Below are positions 36,501 to 50,900 of a stretch of DNA of 64,000 bases, piece by piece (positions within the stretch are counted from its first letter, which is position 1; each line of letters starts with the position of its first letter). The notes under the pieces are model-generated. The model saw only the letters and a program-made list of their open reading frames with translations. It did no database searches and was not told where the DNA came from. Source of the DNA: Schistosoma mansoni (Eukaryota; Platyhelminthes; Trematoda; Strigeidida; Schistosomatidae); assembly GCF_000237925.1 (NCBI RefSeq), contig NC_031495.1, forward strand, positions 61,238,939-61,302,938, written 5' to 3'. The position numbers and the translations under genes are program-made.

Positions 36501-38879
36501 TGCTGTGTCTTCCATATATTTCTACTTTTTGACTCTGATGATGTCCTCCTATCTTATGTTTGTTTCAGTTTGTTTAGTCTGTGCCTTGGTTTTTTGTGCA
36601 ATTTTTCGACTGTTGCTAATTACTGTATACATGTTCTTCCCTTCCTGAGTCCTCCCCAGGTTTTCGATGGAGATCCATTCCTTATGATGATTCTTCTTGT
36701 AGCCCTGCACCTCCTGAAACGTTGAAGTCAATGCTTCTCTAATCCCTTTCCAGTTGACCTCCATAGTAGTTTCTTTCTCTTTCAGTAAATCATGTAAGAC
36801 TTGAAACCTGTTATTGAGAGTTATCTTTAATTCACTGAGTTTGTTAGTATCTTGAAGGAGGGCTGTAATAAACGTTCCTAATGTTGTTTCTCCAGTTGTC
36901 CAGTGCTTCTTTAGCTTCCCTTTCATCTTGTCAACCACCAGGTAGATGGTAATCTGATGCTACATCTGCACCTCTCCTAGTTCTCATATCTTCCATTGAC
37001 CTTGTGAATGCTTTACTGATGCAAATGTGATCTATTTGGTTCTCTGTGGTGTGGTCCTGCGAGACTAGTATGGCTTTGTTTATGTGTTTGTGTAGGAATA
37101 TTATCCATCCTACGACAATTTTGTTGAATGCACATGGATTTGCTGGTCTGCCTCTATTTACGTTCCTTTCCCATAGTCAATCCGTGTCGCTCCATAATAT
37201 CCTCACATCTTGTGCTGTGCATTACAACCACGACAATTAGATCTCCCATAAGGAAAATCAGGTCATTTCCTGAGCACTTCGCTATGATAGACTGCAGCCT
37301 CTCATAAAACTAATCTTTATGGTCGTCGTTGCTATCGTTGGTGGATACATAACATTGGATAATTTTCATCGTGATTCTCTCCTTCTTTGTTTTGAATTGT
37401 GCTTTGATGATTCTGGATCCCTGAGATTCCGATTGTATTAATGATCTCCTTACTTCTTTAGACAACATCAGAGCAACTCCCTGAATGTGTGAAGCATTTT
37501 CTTCGTGGTCAGAGTACAATAACATCTCTCCCTAATCTATCCATCTTTGTTTAGCTAAGATCCAATGGGTTTCGATGATTTCGAGCACTTCCAAGTTGTA
37601 TCTCCTTATTTCCGCAGCTATTTGACTTATCCTCCTGGTTTCCCACATTGTTCGGACATTCCAAGTAACTAAATTAATTGCTACTCTGGTTGTTAGAAGC
37701 TGCATCGGTCTGGTGACTTCCGAAGAATCTCGGCTTTCACCATAATGCTTCATGGTTCTTGTTAAAGAAGATAGTTCAACTCAGAGGACAGAATTTCAAT
37801 GGTTTAAATTGTTTATTCTGGTTAGCGTCTTTTTAGCGAAGTTATTTTCTACGAAATGGTGTTGCTGACCAGATTCCCTATCCTCCTCCTTTGTGTGGTC
37901 TTGAGACTGGCAGAAACCCTAGAAGAGCTACAGGGGAGTTAAAAAATGACTTACTCTCAGGAAAATCAAAACGATACAACTGGCAAAAATGATATTGCTG
38001 GATAAAAATTAAGAAGGAAAATATTACTGGCAGCGAAGAATCTATCCGACATCAAATGTAGACTAAATATTATGCCTAAACATACTGATTTTTGCATTTT
38101 ATTTACGTCGATCAATTGTTAGAATTTCAATGAATTAAACTCAGTGGCAAGTGATTATGATTTGTTAACAAAATGTATGAATACAGTTCACCGTATTATA
38201 AGATTAAAAGTATGTCACTATGACATTTAACTCGTTAAAGGAATACATAACTACTCATTCTGAAGAGGACTGTTAACGAATTATTCTTAGTTGGAGTGAT
38301 ATTGCTGTTCACTGCACATACTTATATTCATTTAATTTCGTTTGTATTCTTTTTGTTAGATTCTTCTTCATTTGGAATTTTTATCGGATGCTCTTGGTGA
38401 TAATATTTTCGAAACACATGTATCCAAAGGTAATTTGACTATTTGTAATCTTGATATCGGTGAAGCATGTTGAATCAGATGGGTAAACGTCTGTTCTATT
38501 TTGTAAACTGTTTTCCCGCTACCTTAACACAAGCTTATCGAAGTAAGCTCGACTTTAAATAATAGAGCAAACAACGATTTTAAAAACACTATTGAAATTA
38601 TTTAGTTCGTTAGGGACAAAAAGCATCAAGTTATGTCGAAACGGTTTATTTCTATCCTTGGATATCCAATCCACTCCTTTTCTGACAGAAGTTAAGATAC
38701 ATTGTATTGCTTTATGTCTCCAAAAGTGTCAGCGAATGTAAAACTATAATTGTAAATGTTGGGACGAATCCTCACCCAAGGAAATGTGATTTCATTTCAT
38801 AGTGACTGCTTTCATTTATCTGTTATAAGAAATAGTGTCATGAAACTTAATTCATTTAATGCGTAGATTCATCGAATTG

Positions 38880-38929
<50 letters not shown>

Positions 38930-41900
38930 AGATGGATAACCGATTTATACATTCCAGGTGGTCCTCTTGGTGAACTTGTTCAGTGGACTGATCTCATTAC
39001 TGCTCTCTATATACTTGGCCATAATTTAACAATTATCTACGAGGCCACCAATGCAAAGTCGTAAGATTGTGTGTTACTCTATTCTAATTTGTCATGATTA
39101 ATAATAGATCCTTTAATCATAATCTTTATTTTCATCAAGTAGACAATCGAATAATATACCACAAATCTATGAAAGATTTTTAAATGGTTTATTAACACAT
39201 GACTTATGAATCTTGATTTGTATGAATAAATAATCAAGCTTCACAAGATGGTATTTAAAAATTCTATCTAATTATAAAATCTGTAGATTAGGCTAACAAT
39301 ATTTGTTTGTATATTCCTGTTGTCAACATTTAAAACATCAATTGATAAATTCATTTAGTATTGTTTGTTTGAATCTTCCCACTGTTGGTTAGAACTGCAA
39401 CTGGTCAGTCTAATTGGCATATGTGCATACTGTGCGTATTGCCTCGATATAGTCTTAATTCAAAAGCATTTTAAGCAAAGATGGATAATGGCTAGCATTG
39501 GAATCCAGGATGCGCGTTTCGTTCTATTTGGGAATCGTCAGATGGATGTAACTGCATCTCAGAGTTGATGCTTGTGAATTAAGGCTATATCGAGGCAATA
39601 CGCANNNNNNNNNNNNNNNNNNNNNNNNNNNNNNNNNNNNNNNNNNNNNNNNNNNNNNNNNNNNNNNNNNNNNNNNNNNNNNNNNNNNNNNNNNNNNNNN
39701 NNNNNNNNNNNNNNNNNNNNNNNNNNNNNNNNNNNNNNNNNNNNNNNNNNNNNNNNNNNNNNNNNNNNNNNNNNNNNNNNNNNNNNNNNNNNNNNNNNNN
39801 NNNNTAATTCACAAGCATCAACTCTGAGATGCAGTTACATCCATCTGACGATTCCCAAATAGAACGAAACGCGCATCCTGGATTCCAATGCTAGCCATTA
39901 TCCATCTTTGCTTAAAATGCTTTTGAATTAAGACTATATCGAGGCAATACGCACAGTATGCACATATGCCAATTACAGACTGACCAGTTTCAGTCCTAAA
40001 CATCAATGGGAATATTCACACAGACAATACTAATGGAATTTAAACTTCACCCCATTGCACAAGCAAGTAGCTATCAAGACTCAGTGGCCGAGTTGATAAC
40101 GCGATGGAGTTTGAAGCGAAAGTTACTGGGTTCGAGTATCAGAGTGAACATCAACTCTGAGATGCAGGTACATCCATCTGACGAGTCCCCTATGGAACGA
40201 AACGCGCGACATTACCACCGTTGGATGCCGACCGGCTCAGTGGTCTATCGGTTAAGTGCTCTGGCTCGAGACTGGTAGGCCCTGGGTTCGAATCTCGCGA
40301 GTGCGGGATCGTGGATGCACACTGCTGAGGAGTCCCATAATAAGACGAAACGGCCGTCCAGTGCTTCCAGGTTCTCGATGGTGGCCTAGTTTTAATTGAC
40401 TCATGATTTCAACTCTGAAAATACTTATTCATTTTATCAAAATATTTATGCTAATGTATTACCGAATATTAGAAAATAAATTTCTATGCCTGAGAATAGA
40501 TTTATCGAATAATTTGATTTAATAAATCCGACATTTATAAAAAATTTTTAAGGTATACACAAAATTTCTATTGATATCAGTGATAGATTATATGTAGAAA
40601 ATGAAGTGTTATCAGTGCAAAGACCTTTGAGATTACATCTTTTCGTATGTATCTCATGAATTCGTATTACAATTTGTGTCAGAATCATAACGCTTACTAC
40701 ACTCAATATAAATATATTTCTTGAATAATACCGAATTGAACAATTAACCTATCGATTAATTGATAAAATGCTAATCATAAGTACTTTCTAAGTATAGGTA
40801 TCAAGTTTGTTGTTTGCCAATATCATTTATAGATAACATTTCAAGACAAAGGTCAAAGGTCTTTTAAAGTAGCTGAGATATTAACAAACTAATTATTATC
40901 AGAAGAGGTTTTACGGATATCATGGTAATTTTAATAGGTGAGATCATGGGTCAATTGAAGGTAGACCACCATGGAAAAACCTGGAAGCACTAGACGGCCG
41001 CTTCGTTTTATTGTGGGACACGTCAGCAGTACACATCCATGATCCCGCTTCGCGAGATTAGAACCCAGGACCTATCGGTCCCGCGCGCGAACGCCTAACC
41101 TCTAGACGACTGAGCCAGCATTGCATTCAGTGAGTTACTATCTCACAACAGACCTGATTGAACTCCACTGGTCACTGCTTCTCACTAGAACTTCAGGAAA
41201 TCCCTCTTGAAGCCAGTTACTAGTGAGCATATGTTGATTAATATTAGAGGGGGTTTGGTGGATATTATAGTCAGGTAATGACTAACGTCTACTATCTTTT
41301 TTTCGATCTTTTACATTTAATGATATCGAATTATTTGAATAAAGAGTAACTCTAAATCGGTAAAATAAGGCTTATTAAAGCAATATTTTATTTGCCTATT
41401 ATTAGACAGTTTTTCCCTACGTTCATTATAAAAAAGCGGTTAGTGAACCAAAACTACAAATAAGGTTAGAAATAGTTTTTTTTACTTTACTTACGCCTGC
41501 TACCCCTCGTTCTGTTTCCAGGAGTAATGTGTTTTTTGGCCTTCCTCTTTTCCGCTTCTCTTCTGGATTCCAAGCTAGGGAATGCCTCGTCATGCAGTTT
41601 GGTGACTTCCTCAATGTATGTCCTATCCACTTCCAATGTCCCTTCCTAATTTCCTCTTCAGCTGGAAGCTAGTTTGTTCTCTCCCACAGTAGACTGTTGG
41701 TAATGGTATCCGGCCAGTGAATGTTGAGTATTTTGCGTAAACAACTGTTTGTAACTACTTTTACCTTCTTGACGATGGTTGTAGTAGTTCTCGAAGTTTC
41801 GGTTCCGTACAGAACTGACTATCTTGACGTTCGTGTTGAAGATGGTGACTTTGAAATTGGTTGAGTTCCATATGATGTTCAATTGTAGGAATGCGGTCCT

Positions 41901-44900
41901 TGCTTTACCAATCCTTGCCTTCACGTCGGCATCAGATCCTCCTTGTTCATCGATGATACCGCCTAAGAACGTGAAAGTTAACACCTCTTCCAGAGTTTCT
42001 CGATCAAGTGTGATTGGCTTGGTTGGTGATCTCTGTGTTATATTTGAGGATCTTGCTTTTTAATTTGTATATGTTGAGGCCTACTGATACAGAGGCTGCT
42101 GCCACACTAGTTGTCTTCACCTGTATTTGTTGATGTGTATGGGATAGAAGAGGTAGGTGATCTGTGAAGTGCATATCATCTAGTTGCATTCAACCTGTCC
42201 ATTGTATTCTGTGCCTCCCGTCAGATGTAGGGGTCTTCATAATCCAGTCTATTGCCAGAAGAAAGAGAAAAGGTGGAGTAAGCAGACTTGTCCGACACCG
42301 GTTTACATTTGGAATGCATCTGTTAGCTGTCCTCCATCCACCACTTTGCACTGTAGTCCGTCGTATGAATTCCGTATGATAAGGCTGACGATTTTCTCAG
42401 CTACTCACACCATGGTGTCGAAGAAGGCTCCATAAGGCTCTCCTATCCACACTTTCAAACGCCTTCTCATAGTCAATGAGATTGGTATATAATGACGAGT
42501 TCCATTCAATTGATTGTTCAACGATGATCCGTAGTGTCGCAATTAGGTCTGTGCATGACCGTTCCTTACGGAATCCAGCTTGTTGATCTGGAAGTCTAGC
42601 GCCTACTGCGTGAGAATTAGTTATGAATGCCAATCCCATAAGCCATCAAATCGGTTTCAAATATCTTCAGATAATTCGCAAAATTTTCTCCAACTATAGT
42701 AAGCAGTGAGTAGCTGAAGCGGTTCATCCTTATGTACTCAGTATTACAGAAAATCAGATAATTACCCTAGACTTTTTATTTCGAAGAAAATCACATCTTA
42801 CCTGATCGAAAAACCATAAACAACTCGCTTATTCACATATACATAGGAACACCCTTGACCTATATGATATGCTTGAATATTTGTATGTACTGTACGATTA
42901 GTTGTAAACATTAGTGGTAGATGAAAATAAAAGAGATAAAATGTTATATCAATAGGTAACGCTCTTGAAAGGAACAAATACCGTGAAATAAGGAATTAGT
43001 TGAACTATATCCAGAAAAAAATCGAACCATGATTTGCTCTCAGCACCAATAACAATGGTCATAGCTCCTTCATTAACATTTCACCTGAGCTTCAGCTATT
43101 TTTCACTTGTGCAATATTCTCAAACAGCCTTCCTAACTTTTACATAAGTTCGAAAACTCATAGTTGGATCTAGACAAGTAAATGCAGCATGACCTGATGA
43201 CTTCACTTCAGAGGTTAGTAACAACAGTGATCTGACATTATCATTAGAACTGACCGACGTATTAAGGAGAGTCTTCTATTTTAAGCTAACCCCATTTGAC
43301 ATTCTGGATGGATGACTATCTCAGTCTAAAAGAGATCATTTTGTGCTAAATATAGAAGAATCCGTCTGTCTAATATAACAAATTATGAATAATAGTAACG
43401 CTCATAACAATTTGGTGCCTAAATATAACTCGAGATTAGTAAACCCGAGCAAACTAGGCAAATTGCAGACTTTACCTTAGATGGACTGACCGAATTTATA
43501 CTTTTTAACGTGAATTTAAATACTGACTTCAAACTGTATCCAAATATGTCTACGGAGAAATCCTGAGATGATGTTTATCATTGAATGGTGTACCAAAAAG
43601 TAGGTAACCATCTAAAGTTTTTATAGCCAGACACTGTGACTCAAATATGAGATTGGACGAATCATGATTGCGATTGGTAGCTCTAAGCCTCGTTTGACAA
43701 TCACTAGTACCCTAAGTAGAGTTATAATGTAAAATTAATGGGAAATAAATATTTACCTTCTCCATTTATCTTTATTCTAAAAGTTTAACCTTGAATTTTT
43801 GCTATGATTCAGATGACTGATTACTAAAAAACGAATAATTTATCACAAAAGTGACTCACAAATACAGAGTCGAGTTAAGTAGGGATAAGCTAACTGAACA
43901 TCCTCGTACATATATACATCCATAAATGTCGACATATTGTACACAATAATGGTTATTCTGACTATAAAATTAATCCAGTATGCAGTATTGTGAATGTTTA
44001 TTTCTGACATTCGATAATAACGGCGACTCGATGTCAGTTCAACTGATGGTTGCTTAACATCGGCTTTATTTTTTATTTACATAGTTGGCATTTTATTTTT
44101 GTAAAAAACAAGAGTTAGTTGACTTTTTCACCTTGTTTTTTTATGACAACTAACAGGCTTCTTTCATATTCAAATCATATACCATGTCTGATGAAAAGTA
44201 ATGAGTACGATTTAATATACACAGATATTACAGGATTTAAACGATTAAGTCCCACACAAATCCGGTAAGTTCTTGAACTTTATTTTTATAGATTTTTATA
44301 ATATTATGTTTTTATCATAATAACACTGTTTTCAAATACAGTTAAATCCTTATAAGCAAAGATAGATAGTGGCTAGCAGTGGAATCCAGGATGCGCGTTT
44401 CGTTCTATTTGGGAATCGTCAGATGGATGTAACTGCATCTCAAAGTTGATGCTTGTGAATTAAGGCTATATCGAGGCAATATGCACAGTATGAACATATG
44501 CTAATAAGAGACTGACCAGTTTCAGTCCTAACACATCGATGGGAAGATTCAAACAAACAATACTAAGTCAATTTAAACTTCACCCCATTGCACAAGCAAG
44601 TAGCTATCAAGACTCAGTGGCCGAGTTGAAGCGAAAGTTACTGGGTTCGAGTATCAGAGTGAACATAAACTCTGAGATGCAGGTACATCCATCTGACGAG
44701 TCCGCTATAGAACGAAACGCGTGTCCTGGATTCCACTGCTAGCCACTATCCATCTTTGCTTACCATGCTTGTGAATTAAGACTATATCGAGGCAATACGC
44801 ACAGTATGCACGTATGCCAATTACAGACTGACCAGTTGCAATCCTTAACATCAATGGGAGGATTCAAACAAGCAATACTAAGTGTAGTTAAATCCTTTTA

Positions 44901-47900
44901 AATAAATTGCTGAGACAATGAAATACTTTCAAAACCATTGTTCTGTGTAACAAATTTTCTACATCTTAGAATCATGAAATAATTTATTAGACAAACAATA
45001 GAAACGTCATTATACAACAAAACACTGAAGAAGCATTCTTTTTATTACTTTTTCTCATAATTAAGTACGCCATTATGCAAATTTCGTATATTGGATACAT
45101 TTGGAACAGAAGCTCAATATAATCGGAAAGAAGAAACGTGGGGTGGATTGCATCTAAATTTACAACAATTTTATACATTTTTTCGTAAGTTATCCGCCGT
45201 TTCTTACGTTTTTTTCTGTCACGTTAATATTTAAATGCTAATTTTGAGTTTAATTTCATAATGTGGTGTGGTCTACTTATATCCATATAAGTAGTATATG
45301 GTGTTGGTCAGACATAGAATGTATTTTGGCAGAAGACCGATGAGGAAAGAACTGAAACGAAGCGCAATCGGTATGAAAATGCACGAACAATGGAATTAGA
45401 GAAGAAACAGTGAAGATCGAGACTATTAGTTGTTAATTTGCAAATTGACTGTCCATTGTATGGTTTTCAGAATTTACTAAGATAGTCTGTAATTTCTGCT
45501 TATATACATCCGATTGTCCCCAACCAGTGTTCTGTTCACTACAATAATTGTTGAGATTGTGAAGCAGTATGAGTTAGACAATCATTGATGACCAGGAAGC
45601 ACTAGACGGTTACTTTGTCCTAACACGGGTGTTCTTAGCAGTGCTCATCGAATACTCTTTAGGAGATAGAATCCAGGGCTTTCAAGTCTTGGAGTGGGAG
45701 CTTAGTCTTTAGATCACTGATCCGGTATCCATTCGTTTACAATTTTAATTTAATTCACTTTTTGATTTGAGTAACAATCAGAGATCTCAGGAAACCTCCA
45801 CACTTATAGTTTAATAATGTTTTATCGAAAATGCTTTAAGCCCCAGAATAACGTTAAACTAATTTATGGATAAATTCATTCAGTAAACTTCACCCCATCG
45901 CACAAGCAAGTAGCTATCAGAACTCAGTGGCTGAGTGGATAACGCAATGGCGTTTGAAGCGAGGGTACTGGGTTCGAGTCCCAGAGTGAACATCAACTCT
46001 GAGATGCAGGTACATCCAGCCGACGAGTCCCAAATAGGACGAAACGCGTGTCCTGGATTCCACTTCTAGCCACTATCCATCTCTGCTTACCATAATTTAT
46101 GGATAGGTGGTGTAGTTGAATTCCATTATATTAATATGGTCATGTGTTTGTTAATAAAGATGTCGAATGAATTACACCTCGCTCCTTTTTGCCATAGTGA
46201 TTTACTACAGGTATGTATCTTCATTTTATTTGAGACAGCTTCAGGCTTATTGTCGAATATTGTTCTCTATGACATGTACTTTCCCTACCACTGTAGATTA
46301 GCCTTTTCTGTTTGGTTCATACCGTTTTCAGGATTTACTAAAACAGACCAATTATAATTGATATCACCGAGTAACGGACCCTGTTTCACTTTTATGGTTT
46401 TCCTGTCATATAAATATATACTCAGATCATATTAAGTTCAGATCTCAATTGTAGATGCTACGTTGGCCTATCGTGTAATAGTGGAAGTGAAACAGAATAC
46501 AGATTTTTTCTTAGGATTTTTGATACCGAAATAATCGTTTTGCAAGTAACTAATGCCACAAAAAACAAACATGATTGACATTAACCAGATATTTCTTGAT
46601 CTCAGTGAACACAATCCTAGATGAACAAGAGCGTCGATACTAATAAGAATGATAGTTTTTATTTTTTAAGAGTTAATATCCTTGTACAACTAAGCTTGTC
46701 AATTGTTAGGAAACTTCGAAAATACCTCCTTACAAGCACTGTTATTTAGTTATCTCAAAGTAGTCAATATAGAGAAGCAGCATTGTACTGGATTATTATC
46801 AAGAGCATGATTATGATTGATAATTCAAAACGTCAGTTCATCTGTTAAAAGGGAAGTCGAAATCGTGAAAAAAATAAAGAAAAGTTTCAATATTTAAAAC
46901 ATTCTATACTGTTATTATTCTATGATAGCATCGTTAGGTCAATTAACTTCTTGGCTTCATTTAAAATACTGATATTTAATTAGTATTATATGTTCAACAA
47001 AAGCTTTATTAACCGAAAATATCAGTACATTGATAATAAATGTGTTTTGTATAGTTAGGGTTTTCTATTTTGTTATACAATATATACTTTACTTCCCTGT
47101 TATGAAGTTTAACAGTGCAATGAACTAACGAATTTATCCAGATTCCTATTGTAACGTCTGAATGTGAGAAACGTTTTAAAAAATTAGATTCTCTACTACT
47201 CACAACTAAATGCACAAGACTGTTTTAAACTGAAATAAATCTACTACTACTACATCACTGAACAACTGATGTAATTGTATTCATTAAAAACTAATTGCAT
47301 ATTCTGTTACATTTGAGCTCGATTTAGTAACATTTTATTTATCTTCACTTTTCTGAGTGCCCTTCATATTTCCAGTACAATTTATGGTTTAAATATTAAT
47401 GTAAATAAATAAATAAATAAATTTTATTTCATTCTTAACAAATAATTTAATGAATGAAATCAATAAAGCAAATAATTAGTGAAATACCTATCTAAAGATA
47501 AGATTAAAGAGATTTGATGTTGTTGGAACGTTGGTAATCTATTTTCAAGGAAGCTTGGACCAGATTGCCAGGCGAAACGTTGATAATCTATAGTTGAATG
47601 TTTCATCATCGATTAGTAATGACTTTACAGCAGTGAGATTATGAACTCGTCAAATCAGATGAATAGAGCGAGAGAAACACACTGGAAATCAATTATTGAA
47701 GCCTATAAAATACTAAACACTTAAGGGAAAATAAAATATTTTGTTTTAAAATTAATGGAAGGGGTTTTTGTGGAGATTTAGTATTTTCATAGTTGAAAGC
47801 GTGGATAGGTTGGAGTTAGATATAAACACCATCGGGTGCCGGCTCAGTGGTCTATCGGTTAAGTGCTCTGGCGCGAGACTGGTACGTCCTGGGTTCGAAT

Positions 47901-50900
47901 CTCGCGAGGCGAGGTCGTGGATGCGCACTTCTGAGGAGTCTCGCAATAGGACGAAACGGCCGTACAATGCTTCCAGGTTTTCCCTGGTGTTCTAGCTTCA
48001 ATTGACTCACGCTTTTAATTAAAATTAATAGTCTTTTATTTTTCAAACTTGGATCATTCAAAATGATGGTCATCATATATTGTTATTATCCGGTTTGATG
48101 ACTATACAGTTCAGTGTGGACGTACTCAAGTCATACCAGATAGTGAAAAATATGAAACAACTCTTTTCTCTTTTTTATTCCAGACTATAATTCATAAAAA
48201 TTAATGGTAAATATGATTGTAAGAGTTTAGTGATAACATTTCTTCACTTAACTAGCTTCATCCTATATGTCAAAGCAACATCTTTTATGCATATAATGTA
48301 TATTGTTGTTGTAATCTTATTGTAACAGATTGTTTTTTTTAATTTTCAGCTCATTCACCGGATAATACATTTCTCGGTTTTGTTACGGAAATCTTCCCCT
48401 TTAAATCTAAATCTAATCAATCATTGTCTAGGCCTATGGCTCTTGTCTATGGAAAAGAGTCATATATGTGGAAAGGAAGTTTTCAATTTAACAATCGTAG
48501 TTAATTTGTACGGTTGGTTAGATAATAAAATTCTCATAGTGCATTGTAAATTTTTTTTCTTTTTAAGGATAATTTAAGTTCATTTGCTTTCGAATAGTCA
48601 GTAGCACAGTGAAATTTATTCATATTTATCAATATTTTTTGAAACCAGTCAAAGGAAATAAAGTGATATTAATTTCGGGACTTAGAAGGAAATAAACCTA
48701 TTGTACTGTAATCAATTGTAATCTATTTCCTTTAGGGTACACAATCAAAATATGAATAAATGTTTCATTTAAGAAAGTAACAAATAATTACGTCTTCACT
48801 TTCCCATTTATCAAAACTTTTAACGGATGACTATATTTGGTTATTTTTATCTGAAATCTCATGACAATAACTTGCAGATTAATGAATTACAGCATAAAAG
48901 TTTTTATCACAGTTAGACATAATAAGTGATTCACATTGTGGACATTTTGATTACGTTGACTAAACTATACAATTATTGGATTGCGAAGTCCTGAACAAAA
49001 TATTCGTGATTGTAACCTATAAATAATTAATTCAGGGCATAGCTGTTTTCTGCTATTCAGTTCGAATGAATGATGTACATTTTTAACTTTTTGGTAGTTC
49101 ATAATACTAAAAGTACAATATTTTCATAAACTTATCTTCATGTCATTTGCAGGTTGTTGGTAATAAACTATCAGTTTGCTGATATATTTCTTAAGTAAAC
49201 TTTTCTCTTCAACTGTTGTTTCAAAATACTGTGGTAAAACTCAATTAGTATTGTTTGTTTGAATCTTCCCACTGTTGGTTAGAACTGCAACTGGTCAGTC
49301 TAATTGGCATATGTGCGTACTGTGCGTATTGCCTCGATATAGCCTAAATTCACAAGCATTGTAAGCAAAGATGGATAGTGGCTAGCAGTGGAATCCAGGA
49401 TGCGCGTTTCGTTCTATTTGGGAATCGTCAGATGGATGTAACTGCATCTCAGAGTTGATACTTGTGAATTAAGGCTATATCGAGGCAATACGCACAGTAT
49501 GCACATATACCAATTACAGACTGACCAGTTTCAGTCCTAAACATCAATGGGAATATTCACACAGACAATACTAATGGAATTTAAACTTCACCCCATTGCA
49601 CAAGCAAGTGACTATCAAGACTCAGTAGCTGAGTGGATAACGCGATGGAGTTTGAAGCGAAAGTTACTGGGTTCGAGTCTCAGAGTGAACATTAACTTTG
49701 AGATGCAAGTGCATCTAGCTGACGAGTCCCAAATAGGACGAAACGTGTGTCCTGGATTCCACTTCTAGCCACTATCCATCCTTGCTTACTGTGGTAAAAT
49801 GTTTCAATTCATTAAACTTTCAAATACTTAACGAGTTCTTCCTTTGCAAAAAATCAAGCTTCAGAAAACGATACTTTGTTAATATCTTTAGCTTCATTGT
49901 TTAAGATACATTTGACTCTTGGATTACACTTTTAAAATGATATGATAGTCATGCAAAAAGGGGTAGTAGATGGTAGACAAGAAACCTATAATCTCTCGGC
50001 CTGATGAAAACACTATCATGTATTCCCTGACACTTCCTTGATGTAATACTTATAAAAGACGACAATTATTTCTGTAACAAAAAAGAGCAGTAACTATTTG
50101 GACATCTTCACCTGGTTGTTGGTTGTTTACACATTAAACAGCCAATTAAGTTGAGATTACTTACATATTAGAATTCGCTTTCAAAAACAGCCCTATCAGG
50201 GTCTATTTAGAAATATTTATTTTTCTGTCTACGTAAGTAGTTTTGTATATATTTGGTAAAAATTGAAAGGTAATTCTTACTATAACCTAAAATCACCTAG
50301 TGAACTATCGCAAACTAGAAGTCATTAGAACATTGATTTTCTTCCAGTATGATATGCCCTTGACTTATAATAAAAGCAACTTAATTCAACTTTCATAACA
50401 AGCATGATACCTGTGAATCACTGAGTCAAAACTCCATGATCAATATTTTTAGCATCAGACAGTTTGTTATATTATATGATCCCCACTCCGATGTCATTAA
50501 TCCTCAAATGCTTCACACATGACTTGTTTGTCTCCAAAGGTCACGTCTAATGAAGTGCTGCAAAATATTAGGCTGTATAAAATCTTCAGAGAACTAGGTG
50601 AATCCATTTTTGAATGTTTATTTCATCTCAGTACATTATTCATAAGTTAATTTCATCCCTTTGGGTCCTTGAGAATGAAATAAAAGTAACAGAATAGTAA
50701 ATTATATTTCGAGTAATACATTGGCTTCATTTTATGTTTGTAGAATCTTTGACCTCAAAGTAATAAGAAATAATTATCAGTATTTAAGTCAATATTACTT
50801 AATATAGGGCTCTTAGTCAGTCAAATTACTCCTTGTTTCTTCATCATAACATCGGTCCATTAGATACATTGTATGACTCAACAATTGAGCTTAATTATCA

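Noticed and set aside
35352-37240. Several plus-strand frames of 60-90 codons
   Set aside because: They are antisense shadows of the RTE LINE on the minus strand. The same frames repeat at 12.2-12.7 kb and 41.8-42.4 kb.
39365-40006. Near-identical short frames on both strands around the second gap
   Set aside because: They are translations of inverted Sm-alpha-like SINE copies, not genes.
48380-48577. Independent small gene
   Set aside because: A frame shifted relative to MGAT5 exon K. The exon frame aligns with GnT-V.
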